Positions 1-10,142 of a stretch of DNA of 31,309 bases are shown piece after piece. The stretch spans positions 2,895,533 to 2,926,841 of the forward strand of contig PJRA01000263.1 in NCBI GenBank assembly GCA_016987375.1, in the 5' to 3' direction. Position numbers and translations under genes: made by a program. How positions within the stretch are numbered: the first letter of the stretch is position 1; each line of letters begins with the position of its first letter. Source of the DNA: Brachionus koreanus. Lineage: Eukaryota > Rotifera > Eurotatoria > Ploima > Brachionidae. The notes under the pieces were generated by a model. The model was not told where the DNA came from and searched no databases. It was given only the letters and a program-made list of their open reading frames with translations.

Positions 1-1
1 G

Positions 2-1171
2 GTTGAGTTTGAGCTGTATAAAGGCAAGCGTCGCTCCTATCACTTGTCTAAAGAATGCTACTCTGCAAAAATAAATCGTCCCTTGGCAAATTTTTCATCT
101 GAGTGTTTCAACGAATTCTATCATCATTCGATTACACAATTCAATAAAGCCAAAGAAATGAAGTCAGATTTTGATTTTAGGATTCAGTTAAAATTTGGTG
201 ATTCGTATTTCACTAATGTACCATCAAAATTTGAAAATTCCTCTAATCTTGTTTATAATGAATTAAAACTTGCATTGAAAAAAGGATATAAAACTTTTCC
301 CCTTTGTTTTCTAAACGAAAAAAAAAAATCTTGTTTTGCTATGGAAAATAATGATACTAATGATGAAAGTGAAGACGATCTAAATGATGATTTTAAAAAA
401 GAAATTAAAAAGAAAAAGAAAAAAAAGAAAATAGTTGAAAAAGCAAATACTGCTTTTGATTCCAATGTTAATTCTGAGTTTAATTCATTGAATTCAATTT
501 TCTCAGATAATGAATTTGAAAGCAAAACGTCCCATACTTACATTGTTTATTTGGAGCTTAAGAATGTGAATAAGCAAAGAAAAAATGTTTACCGTATAAA
601 ATATGGACCCGAAATGGAGTTTGTGCGCATCGAGACTCTTCCTATAAAATGGTTAAGTATTGATTTAAAGAATTCAATTAAAAATACTGAGACTAGAGAC
701 ATTCGATTTAATTTGGTATCTGAAAAGATTTTAGAATTAGAAAATGAAAATATTGCTGATGAATTCAATTTAAACAAAGCTATTAAAGATGGAGCTATTA
801 GAATTGACAACAATGGTAATTTAATTTTAAGTGAGGAATTCAGATCATCGTCTTCTGCTTATGTTCGCGATTCAAAATCAATCAAGTATTATGGAGGGTA
901 TGAACATTGGAAGCTTTTATTTGATATGGCTAAAGTGGATTTTTCTGAGAATATTTCAAATGAATTGTTGAAAAATTTTCGATTTTGTTTTAGTGATTCC
1001 AACGAGTTTTCTGAGCCAGATGAAAGGGGTTTATTTAATATAAAAACTAGTAGATCAGAAATAAGCATTGCATCTAAAATTGATCTAAACTCATTAAAGT
1101 CTTCGGATATCAATGAATTAGTTTTACTTTGTTGGAACATCATTCAAGTTTTTGCTAAAATTTTGACATGA
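2..1171 (+). CDS. Unrecognised protein, C-terminal part (5' end off the window)
   Basis: The frame is open from base 2 to the TGA at 1169-1171, about 389 residues. It has no credible start codon near the left edge, so this is the last exon or the 3' part of a longer gene. An acidic stretch (NDESEDDLNDD) is followed by a run of eight lysines around 400-430. Downstream the protein looks globular, with regular hydrophobic spacing and aromatic-rich motifs (YGGYEHWKLLFDMAK). No signal peptide or membrane segment is visible. Codon use matches the neighbouring genes and the frame is intact over nearly 1.2 kb, which supports real coding. I do not recognise the family; a remote resemblance to N-terminal regions of eukaryotic RNA-dependent RNA polymerases crossed my mind but I cannot support it. 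The next gene, HGS, starts about 1.15 kb downstream on the same strand. Confidence 0.6.
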   Translation, partial: VEFELYKGKRRSYHLSKECYSAKINRPLANFSSECFNEFYHHSITQFNKAKEMKSDFDFRIQLKFGDSYFTNVPSKFENSSNLVYNELKLALKKGYKTFPLCFLNEKKKSCFAMENNDTNDESEDDLNDDFKKEIKKKKKKKKIVEKANTAFDSNVNSEFNSLNSIFSDNEFESKTSHTYIVYLELKNVNKQRKNVYRIKYGPEMEFVRIETLPIKWLSIDLKNSIKNTETRDIRFNLVSEKILELENENIADEFNLNKAIKDGAIRIDNNGNLILSEEFRSSSSAYVRDSKSIKYYGGYEHWKLLFDMAKVDFSENISNELLKNFRFCFSDSNEFSEPDERGLFNIKTSRSEISIASKIDLNSLKSSDINELVLLCWNIIQVFAKILT

Positions 1172-2319
1172 TTTTTGTTATAGTTGATTTAAATTTCAAA
1201 AACATTTTATTTTAGATTTAGTAAAATAAATGACATAAAACAGCTTTTAGTAAACTTGGTTGAGTTTTAAAAAAAAATGCTTTTTTGAATAAATTTATAT
1301 TAAAATTTTAAAAAATTAAATCAGAACTTTTAATTCATATTTTTTTCTAAAATCTAAAACTAAAATTTGCATAAATGATATTTCAAATCAGATAATTCTC
1401 AATTGAATTATTCAGTAAAAAAATTGCTATTGAATACTTAAATTTTAGTATAAAATTACTTTTAACACAATTATATTCAATACAAATATAAAACTGATCT
1501 CAAAAGTGAATGGTTAAAGAGACTGATTAAAAGTTCATTTATTTAAATCTCTAAATTAGAAGGACGACTACCACCACTTTTGAAGTCTAAAAACCTCATT
1601 AATTTTACGCATCAAATTTATTCTTAAGTTATCCTACTTGAAAGCAAAAAAAAAGTATAGTTGGCTTGAACAAAAAAAAACACACCATTTTCCTCTTATT
1701 ATGTACATGAAAGAACATTTTTTCATTATTTAGAACTTTTCAAGCCATCTAACTATTTTCTAGGTGACAAAAACGATTATAAAGTTTGACATTGTTTTTG
1801 AGGATCGCTCAGACGCCTTTTCACAATTTCTTTTTCATAATCGTGTTCTTCGTTATGTCTACATTAACCTTAATTAATTAGATTATTTGAAACTGCTAAA
1901 AAAATTAAATTTTTAAAACAAATCATGATTAAAAAGCTTTTATTGAGTAATTAAACCTAGAATTAATCGTTAGACATTTCAAATAGGATATCTTAAATAC
2001 AGAAAAGACAATCTTTAATTTGACATCATAAGACTTTAAAAGTAATGCACACCTTTGTTTATTTTGTCATTGTGAAGACAATGGTCAAATGGTTTTAATT
2101 AGTCATATAAATGAATACAATTATTTTTTAAATATATTAAAGATTTCATAATAAATTATTCATATAATCAAAAGAATAAATTTTGCACAGTATTTTCCAT
2201 TCATATAGTCCGTAATTTAGCTTATTTGAATTATTATTTCGAAATTTGCATTCGAATAAAGAAAAAAAATAATATTTCTTAAAATTTTATTTATCACATT
2301 AAAATTTAATTTAAAAAAA
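1172..2319. other. Intergenic, AT-rich, no gene seen
   Basis: The stretch is full of A and T runs with stops in all frames. Nothing conserved was recognised. It contains the 3' flank of the unknown gene and the promoter region of HGS. A short 'gactaccaccac' tract near 1565-1580 faintly recalls the tail of the LINE fragment found near 23030, but no coding trace supports it. Confidence 0.5.
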
Positions 2320-4566
2320 ATGTCTCAAACAAAAGCTTTCGATAAACTTCTTGGTAAAATAAATTGGTCATATGAAAGATCTTTTAATTTCATTTTTAAT
2401 TCAAAGAAAAAGCTACCAATAACTTTTTGTTAGAAAATGATTGGGAAAGTATTCTTAAGATTTGTGACTTAATTCGGCAAAATGATGTTGCGTAAGAGAT
2501 AAATTTTAAATAATTATTTTTTCCAATTAGTTTAATATTTTACTTAGACCAAAGTACGCAATAAGTTCATTGAAAAAAAAACTTACATCGGACAACATTC
2601 ATACAATTGGCTATACTTTGGAAGTAAAAAATGAATTTTTTTCTAACTTGAGTTTAAAAAATAAGCTTTGATTAAATTTTTTTAGTGCATTGAATCGATG
2701 GTTAAAAATTGTGGATCCAAAGTGCATCAAGAAATTGCGCAAAAAGATTTTATGGAACAAATGAAGTCTCTTTGTCAGCAAAAGCCAGATCCAATAAAGT
2801 CAAAATGCTTGAGTTTGATTCAATGTTGGTCACATGCATTTCGCAAAAATCCTAATTATAAAATAGTCGAAGATTTTTACAATCAAATGAAAATGGAGGG
2901 TTTTCAGTTTCCGGCGCTAAAAGAATCCGAAGCTATGTTTGATGTGGAGGAAGCACCTCTTTGGATTCAAGATTCAGATTCTTCATGTTGCTTTCGATGC
3001 AGATCAGAGTTCAGTGTTTTCAATCGTCGTCATCACTGTCGGGCCTGTGGACAAATATTCTGTCATTCTTGTTCATCAAAACAGGCTCCGATTCCGAAAT
3101 TTGGTATCGAAAAAGAGGTCAGAGTATGTGATGCTTGCTTTGACAAGTTAAAATCAAGCTCGTCTGCTCCTGTTGAAAACTTAAATAACCAATTTATGAA
3201 GCCCTCTTTGCCTTCTAGTGTTTCACAATCTGTCCCAAAGCAGAATGAAAAGACCGAACAAGAATTTGAAGAAGAACTTCAACTTGCCCTTGCATTGTCA
3301 GAGAGTGAAGCAGAAGCTAAACGACAGCAACAAAACAAATTCAAAGCTTACAGCTATAGACCAACAGAAAAAAATAACAAAATATCTGCAAGTGCGCCAT
3401 CTTTTAATGATTCTGAGTATTTGAATGAGTATGACCGAACTAAGGAAGCAAATAGTACTAAAAAAGAAAGTCTTAAAACAGAGGTTGAGGTGACGAAAAA
3501 AATGGAACCCACTAAGACTGAGGCTGATGAAAAAGAAATTGAAAATGATACTGAAATTGATAAGTTTATTGAGGATGTCAAAAAAATCATTGAGCTTTTT
3601 ATAAACAGGATGAAAGCTGACTCAGTACGTGGCAGATCAATCACAAATGATACAGCTGTTCAGTCACTTTTTTTACAGCTTCAGCACTTACAGCCAAAGC
3701 TAATGTCGTATTTTAAGTACAAGGAAGACATGAGAGGCTACTATGAAAACTTACAGGATAAATTAACTCAATTGAAAGATGCACGTGAAGTTTTGAATGC
3801 ATTAAGACAAGAGCATTACGAAAAAAAAAGAAAAGATTTTGAGGAAAAAGAAAGACTAAGACAAATGCAAATAGCTCAGAAATTGCAATATATGCGACAA
3901 CAAAAGCAATCATATTATCTATATCAACAGCAATTGCACATGCAAAAACTGCAAGAACAAGAAATGAGTTTGAAAATGAGATTGAATCAACAAAGAGAAT
4001 TGGTTATGCAAAGAGAATTTGTAAACACAGTACCATGCTACCAAAATTCTAGTAATTCAATAATGCAACAACAACAACAACAACAACTAACAAATTATTA
4101 TCAAAATCGAATGTATACATCAATTAACAACAACAATTCTTTTAATACAAATGGAAGTGATCAAAAAAATCAAGCGCAAAATATTGAACCACAACAAAAT
4201 TGGTCTTTAAATCAAAATCAGCTCATTTCAAATTCTAATTTACCAAATCAATCATATGGAATCCAGTCTGATTCTACAAATTCAATTAATACACCAAACA
4301 CCTTAGGAATAAGTCAATTTCAAATGAACTATGGCCAAAATTTTAACCAGTCTAGTCAGACATTTAATCCAATGATGAACTATGGGCATTCAATGGCTCA
4401 GCAAGCAACAGGCCCAGTTTCTAATTCAATGAATTACTCTGGTTATGTTACAAATCCGATTCCTAATCAACCGTCTAATCAGAATGAACAAATAAATAAC
4501 AAAGCAGTTGATCAGCCTAGACCACAAGAAAATGCTCCAGATGTTCAGCTCATTTCATTTGACTGA
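2320..4566 (+). CDS. HGS: Hrs, ESCRT-0 subunit (hepatocyte growth factor-regulated tyrosine kinase substrate)
   Basis: Exons are 2320-2353, 2407-2491, 2548-2623 and 2686-4566. All junctions are GT..AG and in phase, giving 691 residues. Hrs is the ESCRT-0 subunit that binds PI3P and ubiquitinated cargo on early endosomes. The first exons encode the VHS domain (FDKLLEKATNNFLLENDWES, then PKYAISSLKKKL and CIESMVKNCG). A FYVE finger follows at about residues 151-222 with the WxxD motif (WIQD), RRHHCR and RVCDAC, so its zinc ligands and PI3P-binding basic patch are intact. A ubiquitin-interacting motif lies near 257-275 (EEELQLALALSESEAEAK). After it come a helical core containing MKADSVRGRSITND, a long coiled coil, a Q/N-rich tail, and the terminal LISFD also found at the end of vertebrate Hrs. 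The start ATG is in exon 1; a later ATG at 2698 would lose half of the VHS domain. Identity is secure, and the exon 1 boundary is well supported by the VHS alignment. Confidence 0.95.
4066..4086 (+). repeat. CAA microsatellite inside HGS (polyglutamine)
   Basis: Seven perfect CAA triplets encode a glutamine run in the Q-rich tail of Hrs. Pure triplet tracts of this sort often vary in length between individuals. Confidence 0.85.
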
Positions 4567-4677
4567 TTACATTTTATTTTACTTTTTGTATTTAAACAAT
4601 TTGAAGATTAATTTTATTTAAAACCAAGTTTATAAACATAAATTATATTTTTTTTTATTTTTTTTTAAAAAGAAGTT

Positions 4678-4690
4678 AATAAACAATAAA
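4678..4690 (+). other. Two adjacent AATAAA polyadenylation signals for HGS
   Basis: AATAAA occurs at 4678-4683 and again at 4685-4690, about 110 bases after the HGS stop. This suits 3' end formation near 4700-4720. The call rests on motif and position only. Confidence 0.55.
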
Positions 4691-4869
4691 ATGAACATTT
4701 TCGCGTTAATCAAAAACTCAAAATCATCGAATTTAAGTATATTGAGGTAGGAGAAGTAACGGGTGTAGAATAAAAAATGGCACAAAATTAATTTTATCAT
4801 AAAAATTTTTTATTTAACTAAGGCTTTAATTTTTTTAAATTATAACTGAACCCTCCTATTTAGAAAAAA

Positions 4870-5714
4870 TAATATCACTCAAGGTATTGAACTCCATGAC
4901 GACATATTATATCGAGCCTAGAGCGACCACTCTTAACATGGTCTTGTACAACCTTTTGGTCGATATTGCTCAGGCAAGCGCGAATTTTGTTTTCGAGTCA
5001 TAAACTTTAGCTTTCAAACTTCCCCAAAAATCTTCAATTGGTTGTGCTTTTGATACGTTTGGTGAATTCACTTTAGCAACATACCTAATGTTCAAATCGT
5101 TTCTTAATACACTCTCCAAGGTAAACATGTTGATTGACCGCTAAACCACTAGGTACAAAAGATGGTTCGCTTATTCCGCGTTGTGAAATAGCCAACCAAC
5201 CAGAGATGTTATTTCTGTTTTGTTTAAAATATTCTTTATTTATTAATTTTTCTTCAAATTTTTTAACGTACTTGTTCTTTGCACTCTCCGGCATCTTGCT
5301 TACGTAACTTCTACGTAACAAAATATCATTTCCTGGCATATCATCCCCACTCCATTCATTCACTTGGTGTTACCAAGAGTGAAATAAGATTTATCATCAA
5401 TTATAAATTCATATCTGCTTTATTTTAAAAGCATTCGACGACGTTTTGACATTGTTGCCTTCTCTTAGTTGGCATTTAAATGAGGCCTCTATTGTGTTTT
5501 CATAATTTTTGATGTTTGTATACTTTTTTAATAATTTTCCGATATAGGTATAGTGGCAATTAAAAATTCTAGCCATCTTCCTTTGAGAACGACCCAATTT
5601 ATGATTGAAATAGACTTTCAGTTTGGCCACCATTAGTTTCCTCGCTATTTTCGTAGGTCTACCACTTCTTTTTTTCCTCATGAAAGTTATATCTTTTTCT
5701 ATAATATCTAGCAA
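4870..5714 (-). pseudogene. Decayed Tc1/mariner-superfamily transposase
   Basis: Read on the minus strand from 5714, the relic begins with a helix-turn-helix region (GRSQRKMARIFNCHYTYIGK). Near 5380 it continues as EFIIDDKSYFTL, which carries the first catalytic Asp. A frameshift near 5360 moves it to the frame with NEWSGDDMPGNDILLRR, KNISGWLAISQRG-like sequence (here NNISGWLAISQRGISEP) and GLAVNQHVYLGECIKKR. The usual central block with the second catalytic Asp is missing. The frame resumes near 5085 with NSPNVSKAQPIEDFWGSLK, which covers the third catalytic acidic position. The tail region VQDHVKSGRSRLDII follows near 4920. Several frame breaks and the internal deletion make it inactive. 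I could not find convincing terminal inverted repeats. Confidence 0.8.
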
Positions 5715-5719
5715 ACGAT

Positions 5720-6080
5720 AAATAGAAAGTATCTATTGTTATCTTGAAAAAACAAACCTAGCTTTCGGTTGTTCAAAGAAGGATATTTTTCTCGAAGTAA
5801 AAAACTCGGCAAAGTCTGTTAGTCTTGTTAAACAAATTAAGATGTCCAGATATCGTCAATTGTAATGTGTAGAGGTCATTTGATTATTATCGATTACTAA
5901 GCTTGGGATTGCTGTCTACAGCTGTGCTCAAATTATGATCTTTAGTCATTGATCTAGCTGAACCATTCTTCTTCTCAATGCTTTAATCACTATATTATAT
6001 TTTTTAAACCAATCTTGTACACTTCTTTTTTTAGCACATTTTCACCTTCTACTAGACATATTTCACAATTTACTGCTGTT
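5720..6080 (-). pseudogene. Mariner-like transposase relic, copy A
   Basis: On the minus strand near 6040-5990 one frame reads KKRSVQDWFKKYNIV, like the second helix-turn-helix of mariner transposases. Near 5790-5725 another reads LREKYPSLNNRKLGLFFQDN, matching the conserved block that carries the second catalytic Asp (usually HxDNARPH). The DNA is clearly similar to the plus-strand relic at 11130-11500, both around the helix-turn-helix segment and around the 'PKAR/RKLG' segment. The two therefore belong to one family with different internal deletions. The Tc1-like relic starts directly downstream on the same strand. Confidence 0.65.
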
Positions 6081-7213
6081 GCTTTTTAATTAAACTTCTT
6101 TCATTGGATTTTGAAACTGATTGAGCCGATTAAATTTCTTAGTTTATTTCTTAGTGAAAGTGAAAGACAAGTCTCTTTGATTGAATTAATTACTTTTTTT
6201 TTATTTCAATTTTTTTTGTGTTAATCTAATTAGAGTTTTAGAGTTGATTTTTGCGAAAATTGAATTTTTTTTATAGTTGGTCAAGTATTAAAAAAAACAG
6301 TAGATAACCAGTCCTAATAAAAGTTTTGAATTTTTCAATAGTTTTAAATACCGCTTTGAATTATTTTATCAAATTCAAAAAAATACATTTGAATTTTTAA
6401 TTTAAAATTTCCTTTCAATTGAGATGTTGGAAAATTTTTGAAAAAAAGCTCTTTAAAATGCAAACTTATTAAAAATTTAGATTTAATTTTTTTTCTTTTT
6501 TTAAAATTTTATTGATTGATTTACATAACTCTAAAAAAATACATCAAGTTTTAGAATAACTTTAAAATGGCTTAAATAAAATAGTTTTCTTTAATGTTGC
6601 GAACTAAAATTCTGTTTAGGACTAGCGAAACATGCTTTGGTTATTATCCGATTTTTTTCTCTCCTTTTTTTTTTTATTTAATTAATAAATTTTTAAACTT
6701 AAAATATTTTTTTAATTGAAAACCGTTCTCAACCAAAAAAACAGTAAGACATTAATACGAGTCTTCAACATTAAACTATTCAATTAATATTAAAAGTTAA
6801 AAGATCAAAAAGCGTTGCTCCTTAAAAAATTTTAATCAAAGAAATTTTTTCTTAATTTCTGTTGTTTGATTTTTAATTTTTTTAAACAATTAATTTTGAA
6901 TTTATTTTATAATGAGAATTTTTAAAAATCTGAGCAAATGTTTTTTTTCGAAGAATAACCTTTAAAATTACGAATAAAAAAAAGTCAATGTCAAATACTT
7001 AGGGTTCTACACACGACTCAAACACCCAAACAAATAAAACTATTTTTAAAAGTGTAAGCATAGGCAAAATATTTTCCCACTGGCTTTTAAAGAAAAACAA
7101 ATCTTATCTTGCAGTATCTTATCGATTTTTCCAAAAAGACATGCCCTCTGTAAACAACATTTTATTGATTAGTAATTTCTCTTGCTAGATTAGTATTCTA
7201 CTTTATATTTGAC
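6081..7213. other. Intergenic, AT-rich, nothing recognised
   Basis: Long A and T runs, no open frame of note and no recognisable repeat. It forms the upstream region of the lipase gene. Confidence 0.5.
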
Positions 7214-7220
7214 TATAAAA
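7214..7220 (+). promoter_or_regulatory. Candidate TATA box of the lipase gene
   Basis: TATAAAA stands 44 bases before the lipase ATG in the context gacTATAAAAgctc. Initiation about 30 bases downstream would give a very short 5' leader. A/T-rich surroundings make chance matches common, but the G/C flanks are typical of real TATA boxes. Confidence 0.45.
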
Positions 7221-7263
7221 GCTCAAATAAAATTTAAACTTAAATTTTATAAAATTGAAGAAT

Positions 7264-8694
7264 ATGCAAAAAATTTTATTTTTGATAGGTTCATTTATAA
7301 TAGGTGTCTTAACAAAAGAAGTTTGTTATGAACAACTAGGCTGTTTTACAGATTCTTATCCGTTTAGTGGAACGTTGCAAAGGCCATTTGCTCTGCTTCC
7401 CCAAAGCCCTGAAAAGATCGCAGTAAAATTTACGCTTTATAATAAAGCATTAGCCAGTGAAAGTCAAGTTATAACATATTCTTCTCTTGGACAGTTTAAT
7501 CCATCACTAAAATCAAAATTTATAGTTCATGGATTTCTCCATAATGGCATTAAAGATTGGGTGATTGACATAAAAAATGAAATTTTAAAAATCGAAAATG
7601 TAAACGTTATTGTTGTTGATTGGAGCAAAGGAAATGGCTTTCCATACACTCAAGCTACTGCAAATACCCAGATGGTTGGTGCAGAAATTGCTAGATTGAT
7701 AAATACAATGATCAGTAGCCAAGGAGCAAAAGCGGTTGATTTCCACATTATTGGACACAGTTTGGGATCTCACATTGCTGGATATGCGGGCGAAAGAATC
7801 TCAGGACTTGGAAGAATTACAGCTTTAGATCCTGCTGGTCCTTATTTTGAAAATACAGACCCTAAGGTAAGACTCGATCCAACTGATGCTATTTATGTTG
7901 ATGCTATTCATTCAGATGGTACTGCTAATTTGCTTGTAGGATTGGGATTAATGCAACCAATTGGTCATGCTGATTTCTATCCAAATGGGGGAAAAGATCA
8001 ACCTGATTGTGCAACTACTTCAGACAAACTGCTTAATGGTATATTCAACATTGTAACGTTGGATGTGGAAGGCGTGGAAGATTCAGTAGCTTGTAGTCAC
8101 ATGGCTGCAGTTCATTTTTTTACTGATTCTATCAATACCAAATGTAAATACACTGGATTTCAGTGCAATTCAAAAGATGAATTTGATAAGGGAAATTGCA
8201 TGAAATGTTCGAATAAAGGCTGCAATCGAATGGGCTATTGGTCATCACCTTCAAATGATTTAGGCACATTGTATCTTAACACCCAACCTACTCCAAACAG
8301 AAATGATTACTGTAAGCAAAATTTCAAAACTTCATTGGTATCAAATAGTAAAGATGTAACGGGAGTCCAAGCTAGAGGCAAATTCACCATTTTTTTTGAA
8401 ACTTCAACTGAAATGAGCAGTGTTGAAGTTATTGATGATTCTACAGCTACTTTTAAGCCAGAATCAAACGAAATTCGTTTAGTCTCTTTGAATGAGCCAT
8501 TACTGAATCCAATTGAAAATTTGTATGTTTATTACAAGAAGACAAGCAATTTTGTTAGTTCATGGCTTTATGAAGATAAATGGAGTTTTAGATACATTCA
8601 AGTTTTAAGTGGTGATTCACAAAATGAAACAAAATTTTGTCCGACATCAACTTTGATTTATACTGACCAAACAGTTAAGTTTAGAAAATGCTAA
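7264..8694 (+). CDS. Secreted pancreatic-lipase-family triacylglycerol lipase
   Basis: A single uninterrupted exon of 476 residues. The frame also opens at a TTG nine bases earlier, but ATG 7264 directly precedes a classic signal peptide (MQKILFLIGSFIIGVL), so I chose it. The mature protein begins near EVCYEQLGCF, as in pancreatic lipases. The alpha/beta hydrolase catalytic triad is complete: Ser166 in GHSLGSH, Asp189 in ALDPAGPYF, and His279 in CSHMAAVHFF. The lid sits between the cysteines of PDCATTSDK and VACSHMA and looks full length, which favours true lipase over phospholipase A1 activity (inference). The C-terminal part (about 350-476, starting FKTSLVSN) matches the PLAT domain in position and ends with a terminal cysteine. 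The predicted role is extracellular digestion of dietary lipid. It is the only complete multi-domain gene here besides the STELLO-like one with no introns in its coding region. Confidence 0.93.
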   Translation: MQKILFLIGSFIIGVLTKEVCYEQLGCFTDSYPFSGTLQRPFALLPQSPEKIAVKFTLYNKALASESQVITYSSLGQFNPSLKSKFIVHGFLHNGIKDWVIDIKNEILKIENVNVIVVDWSKGNGFPYTQATANTQMVGAEIARLINTMISSQGAKAVDFHIIGHSLGSHIAGYAGERISGLGRITALDPAGPYFENTDPKVRLDPTDAIYVDAIHSDGTANLLVGLGLMQPIGHADFYPNGGKDQPDCATTSDKLLNGIFNIVTLDVEGVEDSVACSHMAAVHFFTDSINTKCKYTGFQCNSKDEFDKGNCMKCSNKGCNRMGYWSSPSNDLGTLYLNTQPTPNRNDYCKQNFKTSLVSNSKDVTGVQARGKFTIFFETSTEMSSVEVIDDSTATFKPESNEIRLVSLNEPLLNPIENLYVYYKKTSNFVSSWLYEDKWSFRYIQVLSGDSQNETKFCPTSTLIYTDQTVKFRKC

Positions 8695-8861
8695 AAATTT
8701 TTTGATTTTTGGAAAATCTATTTATTTATTTATTAAATTAAACAAACTCATTTTTAATTTATATGCAAAATTTGAAATTATTATTTTTTTATTTTCACTT
8801 AAAAATCATCGCCACTTTTTTCAAAATGCATAAAATCCTTGAGAAAAAAGTTTATTTTTTC

Positions 8862-10142
8862 TTATCTAATGTTTAGAAAAAAAAATCTTACGATCAAAAA
8901 AAGTGCACCTATTAAGAGAGCTTTTGCTTTCACAGCCAAATCCATCGGGACTTAAAATTTAAATTTTATCATTTGTTATATCTCGATTTAGTTAAATTTT
9001 TTGATTACATTTTATTGAAAAAGTGTCAGTGATAGAAACCATTTCACGAACAAATCCAGAATAATCTTTTTTTATTGAACCAATTTGGGCCAAGCCATCG
9101 ATAGTTAGGATCTTTTTTTTTTCAATTTTTGATTTTAAAAGTTGAAATAAATTTAAAAATATACTTGAAATTCATTATTGCATGGACAAAATGGACCTTC
9201 ATTTTCATAATTTTAATTAATCTAATTATTACAAAAATTTACCATCGCAAACGAAACATGGCCCTTGAATTTTAAGAATAGGTTCTCTTTTTTCATTCAA
9301 AACATCATATTTTGATCTCCACATGCTTCCCCTAGAAAAATTTAAAATAAACTGACAATTAAGCAAAAAAAATTAATTTTTTTTACATTTGTTTTACAAA
9401 GCCGATTGGTTTTCCAACAGGACACTCAATAGTTACTTCTTGTGCACATCCATCACAAGTTCCTATTGATAATAAATTTAAATTCTAACTTAACCATTTG
9501 AATGACTTACCAGGTAACCAGCAGCAACATCCTGCAATGCATTTAAATTCTCTCCTAATTCTTAAAACTTCCTTTAAAAGATAAATTAATTTAAAAAAAA
9601 AGAAAAGAAATTATTTACTCTATTTAAATTATCTACAACATGCATAACAAATCCTCTTTGATAACCACAGCATATTCTCATACATGTCTCACTTTCTTTC
9701 AAGTCAAACATCAAATTAAATATCTTCCAAAATAAAATATAAAATTACCTTCTACTGCGACATACACTTGATTTCCACAATTATTGTTAATAAAATATTT
9801 ATTACAAGCATCCCAACCAATTACGGCTACACAAAATTTACAATTAAATTCGAGCAAAAATTGTTAATTCAATTGATTGTTACCTTCAAGAAGAGAAACT
9901 TTTTGATAGAAAAAAAGCTGGTCTATTTGAGTCAAATATTCTAAACCTATAGGGCAGCCAGGAATTGCATTAGGTCTAAAAAAATTAGAAAGAAAAAAAT
10001 AAAAATTTATTTTTTACTTTTGCATCCAAACAACAGGGGCCCCCGGAGGTAACGGAGCTTCATTTTTAGGTGGCTTGTAGAAAATTCCTTGAGGAGAAAC
10101 AACTCCTCCGCTTTGTGCACTACGAAAATTTCGTGACTTCAT
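8862..10142 (-). CDS. Phospholipid scramblase (PLSCR family), ten exons
   Basis: Reading down the minus strand, the exons are 10142-10018, 9975-9884, 9826-9749, 9695-9619, 9571-9511, 9462-9387, 9331-9243, 9196-9165, 9111-9009 and 8950-8862. All junctions are GT..AG and in phase, giving 273 residues. An in-frame TGA lies four codons before the ATG. Diagnostic blocks appear in order: a proline-rich N-terminus (PPGAPVVWMQ), PIGLEYLTQIDQLFFYQKVS, NKYFINNNCGNQVYVAVE, a Cys-rich stretch (CIAGCCWLPGTCDGC), VTIECPVGKPIGFVKQ, VLNEKREPILKIQGPC, IGSIKKDYSGFVREM, and the Ca-binding-like loop TDTFSIKFPMDL. It ends with a C-terminal membrane helix (KALLIGALFLIVRFFF). Such proteins move phospholipids between leaflets or act in signalling at the plasma membrane or nucleus. 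The Cys cluster is thinner than the CCCPCC palmitoylation site of human PLSCR1. It is convergent with the lipase, the stops being 168 bases apart. Introns are only 42-58 bases. Confidence 0.95.

Noticed and set aside
253..525. Minus-strand ORF with a polyphenylalanine run
   Set aside because: It is the antisense shadow of the lysine tract of the plus-strand coding region.
1500..1590. Possible second LINE 3' tail (gaatggttaaagagactg ... gactaccaccac)
   Set aside because: Only a loose resemblance to the 23000 element; no upstream RT C-terminal motif such as WNSL could be read in any frame.
2698..4566. HGS starting at ATG 2698
   Set aside because: Three upstream exons in phase restore the N-terminal half of the VHS domain, so the true start is 2320.
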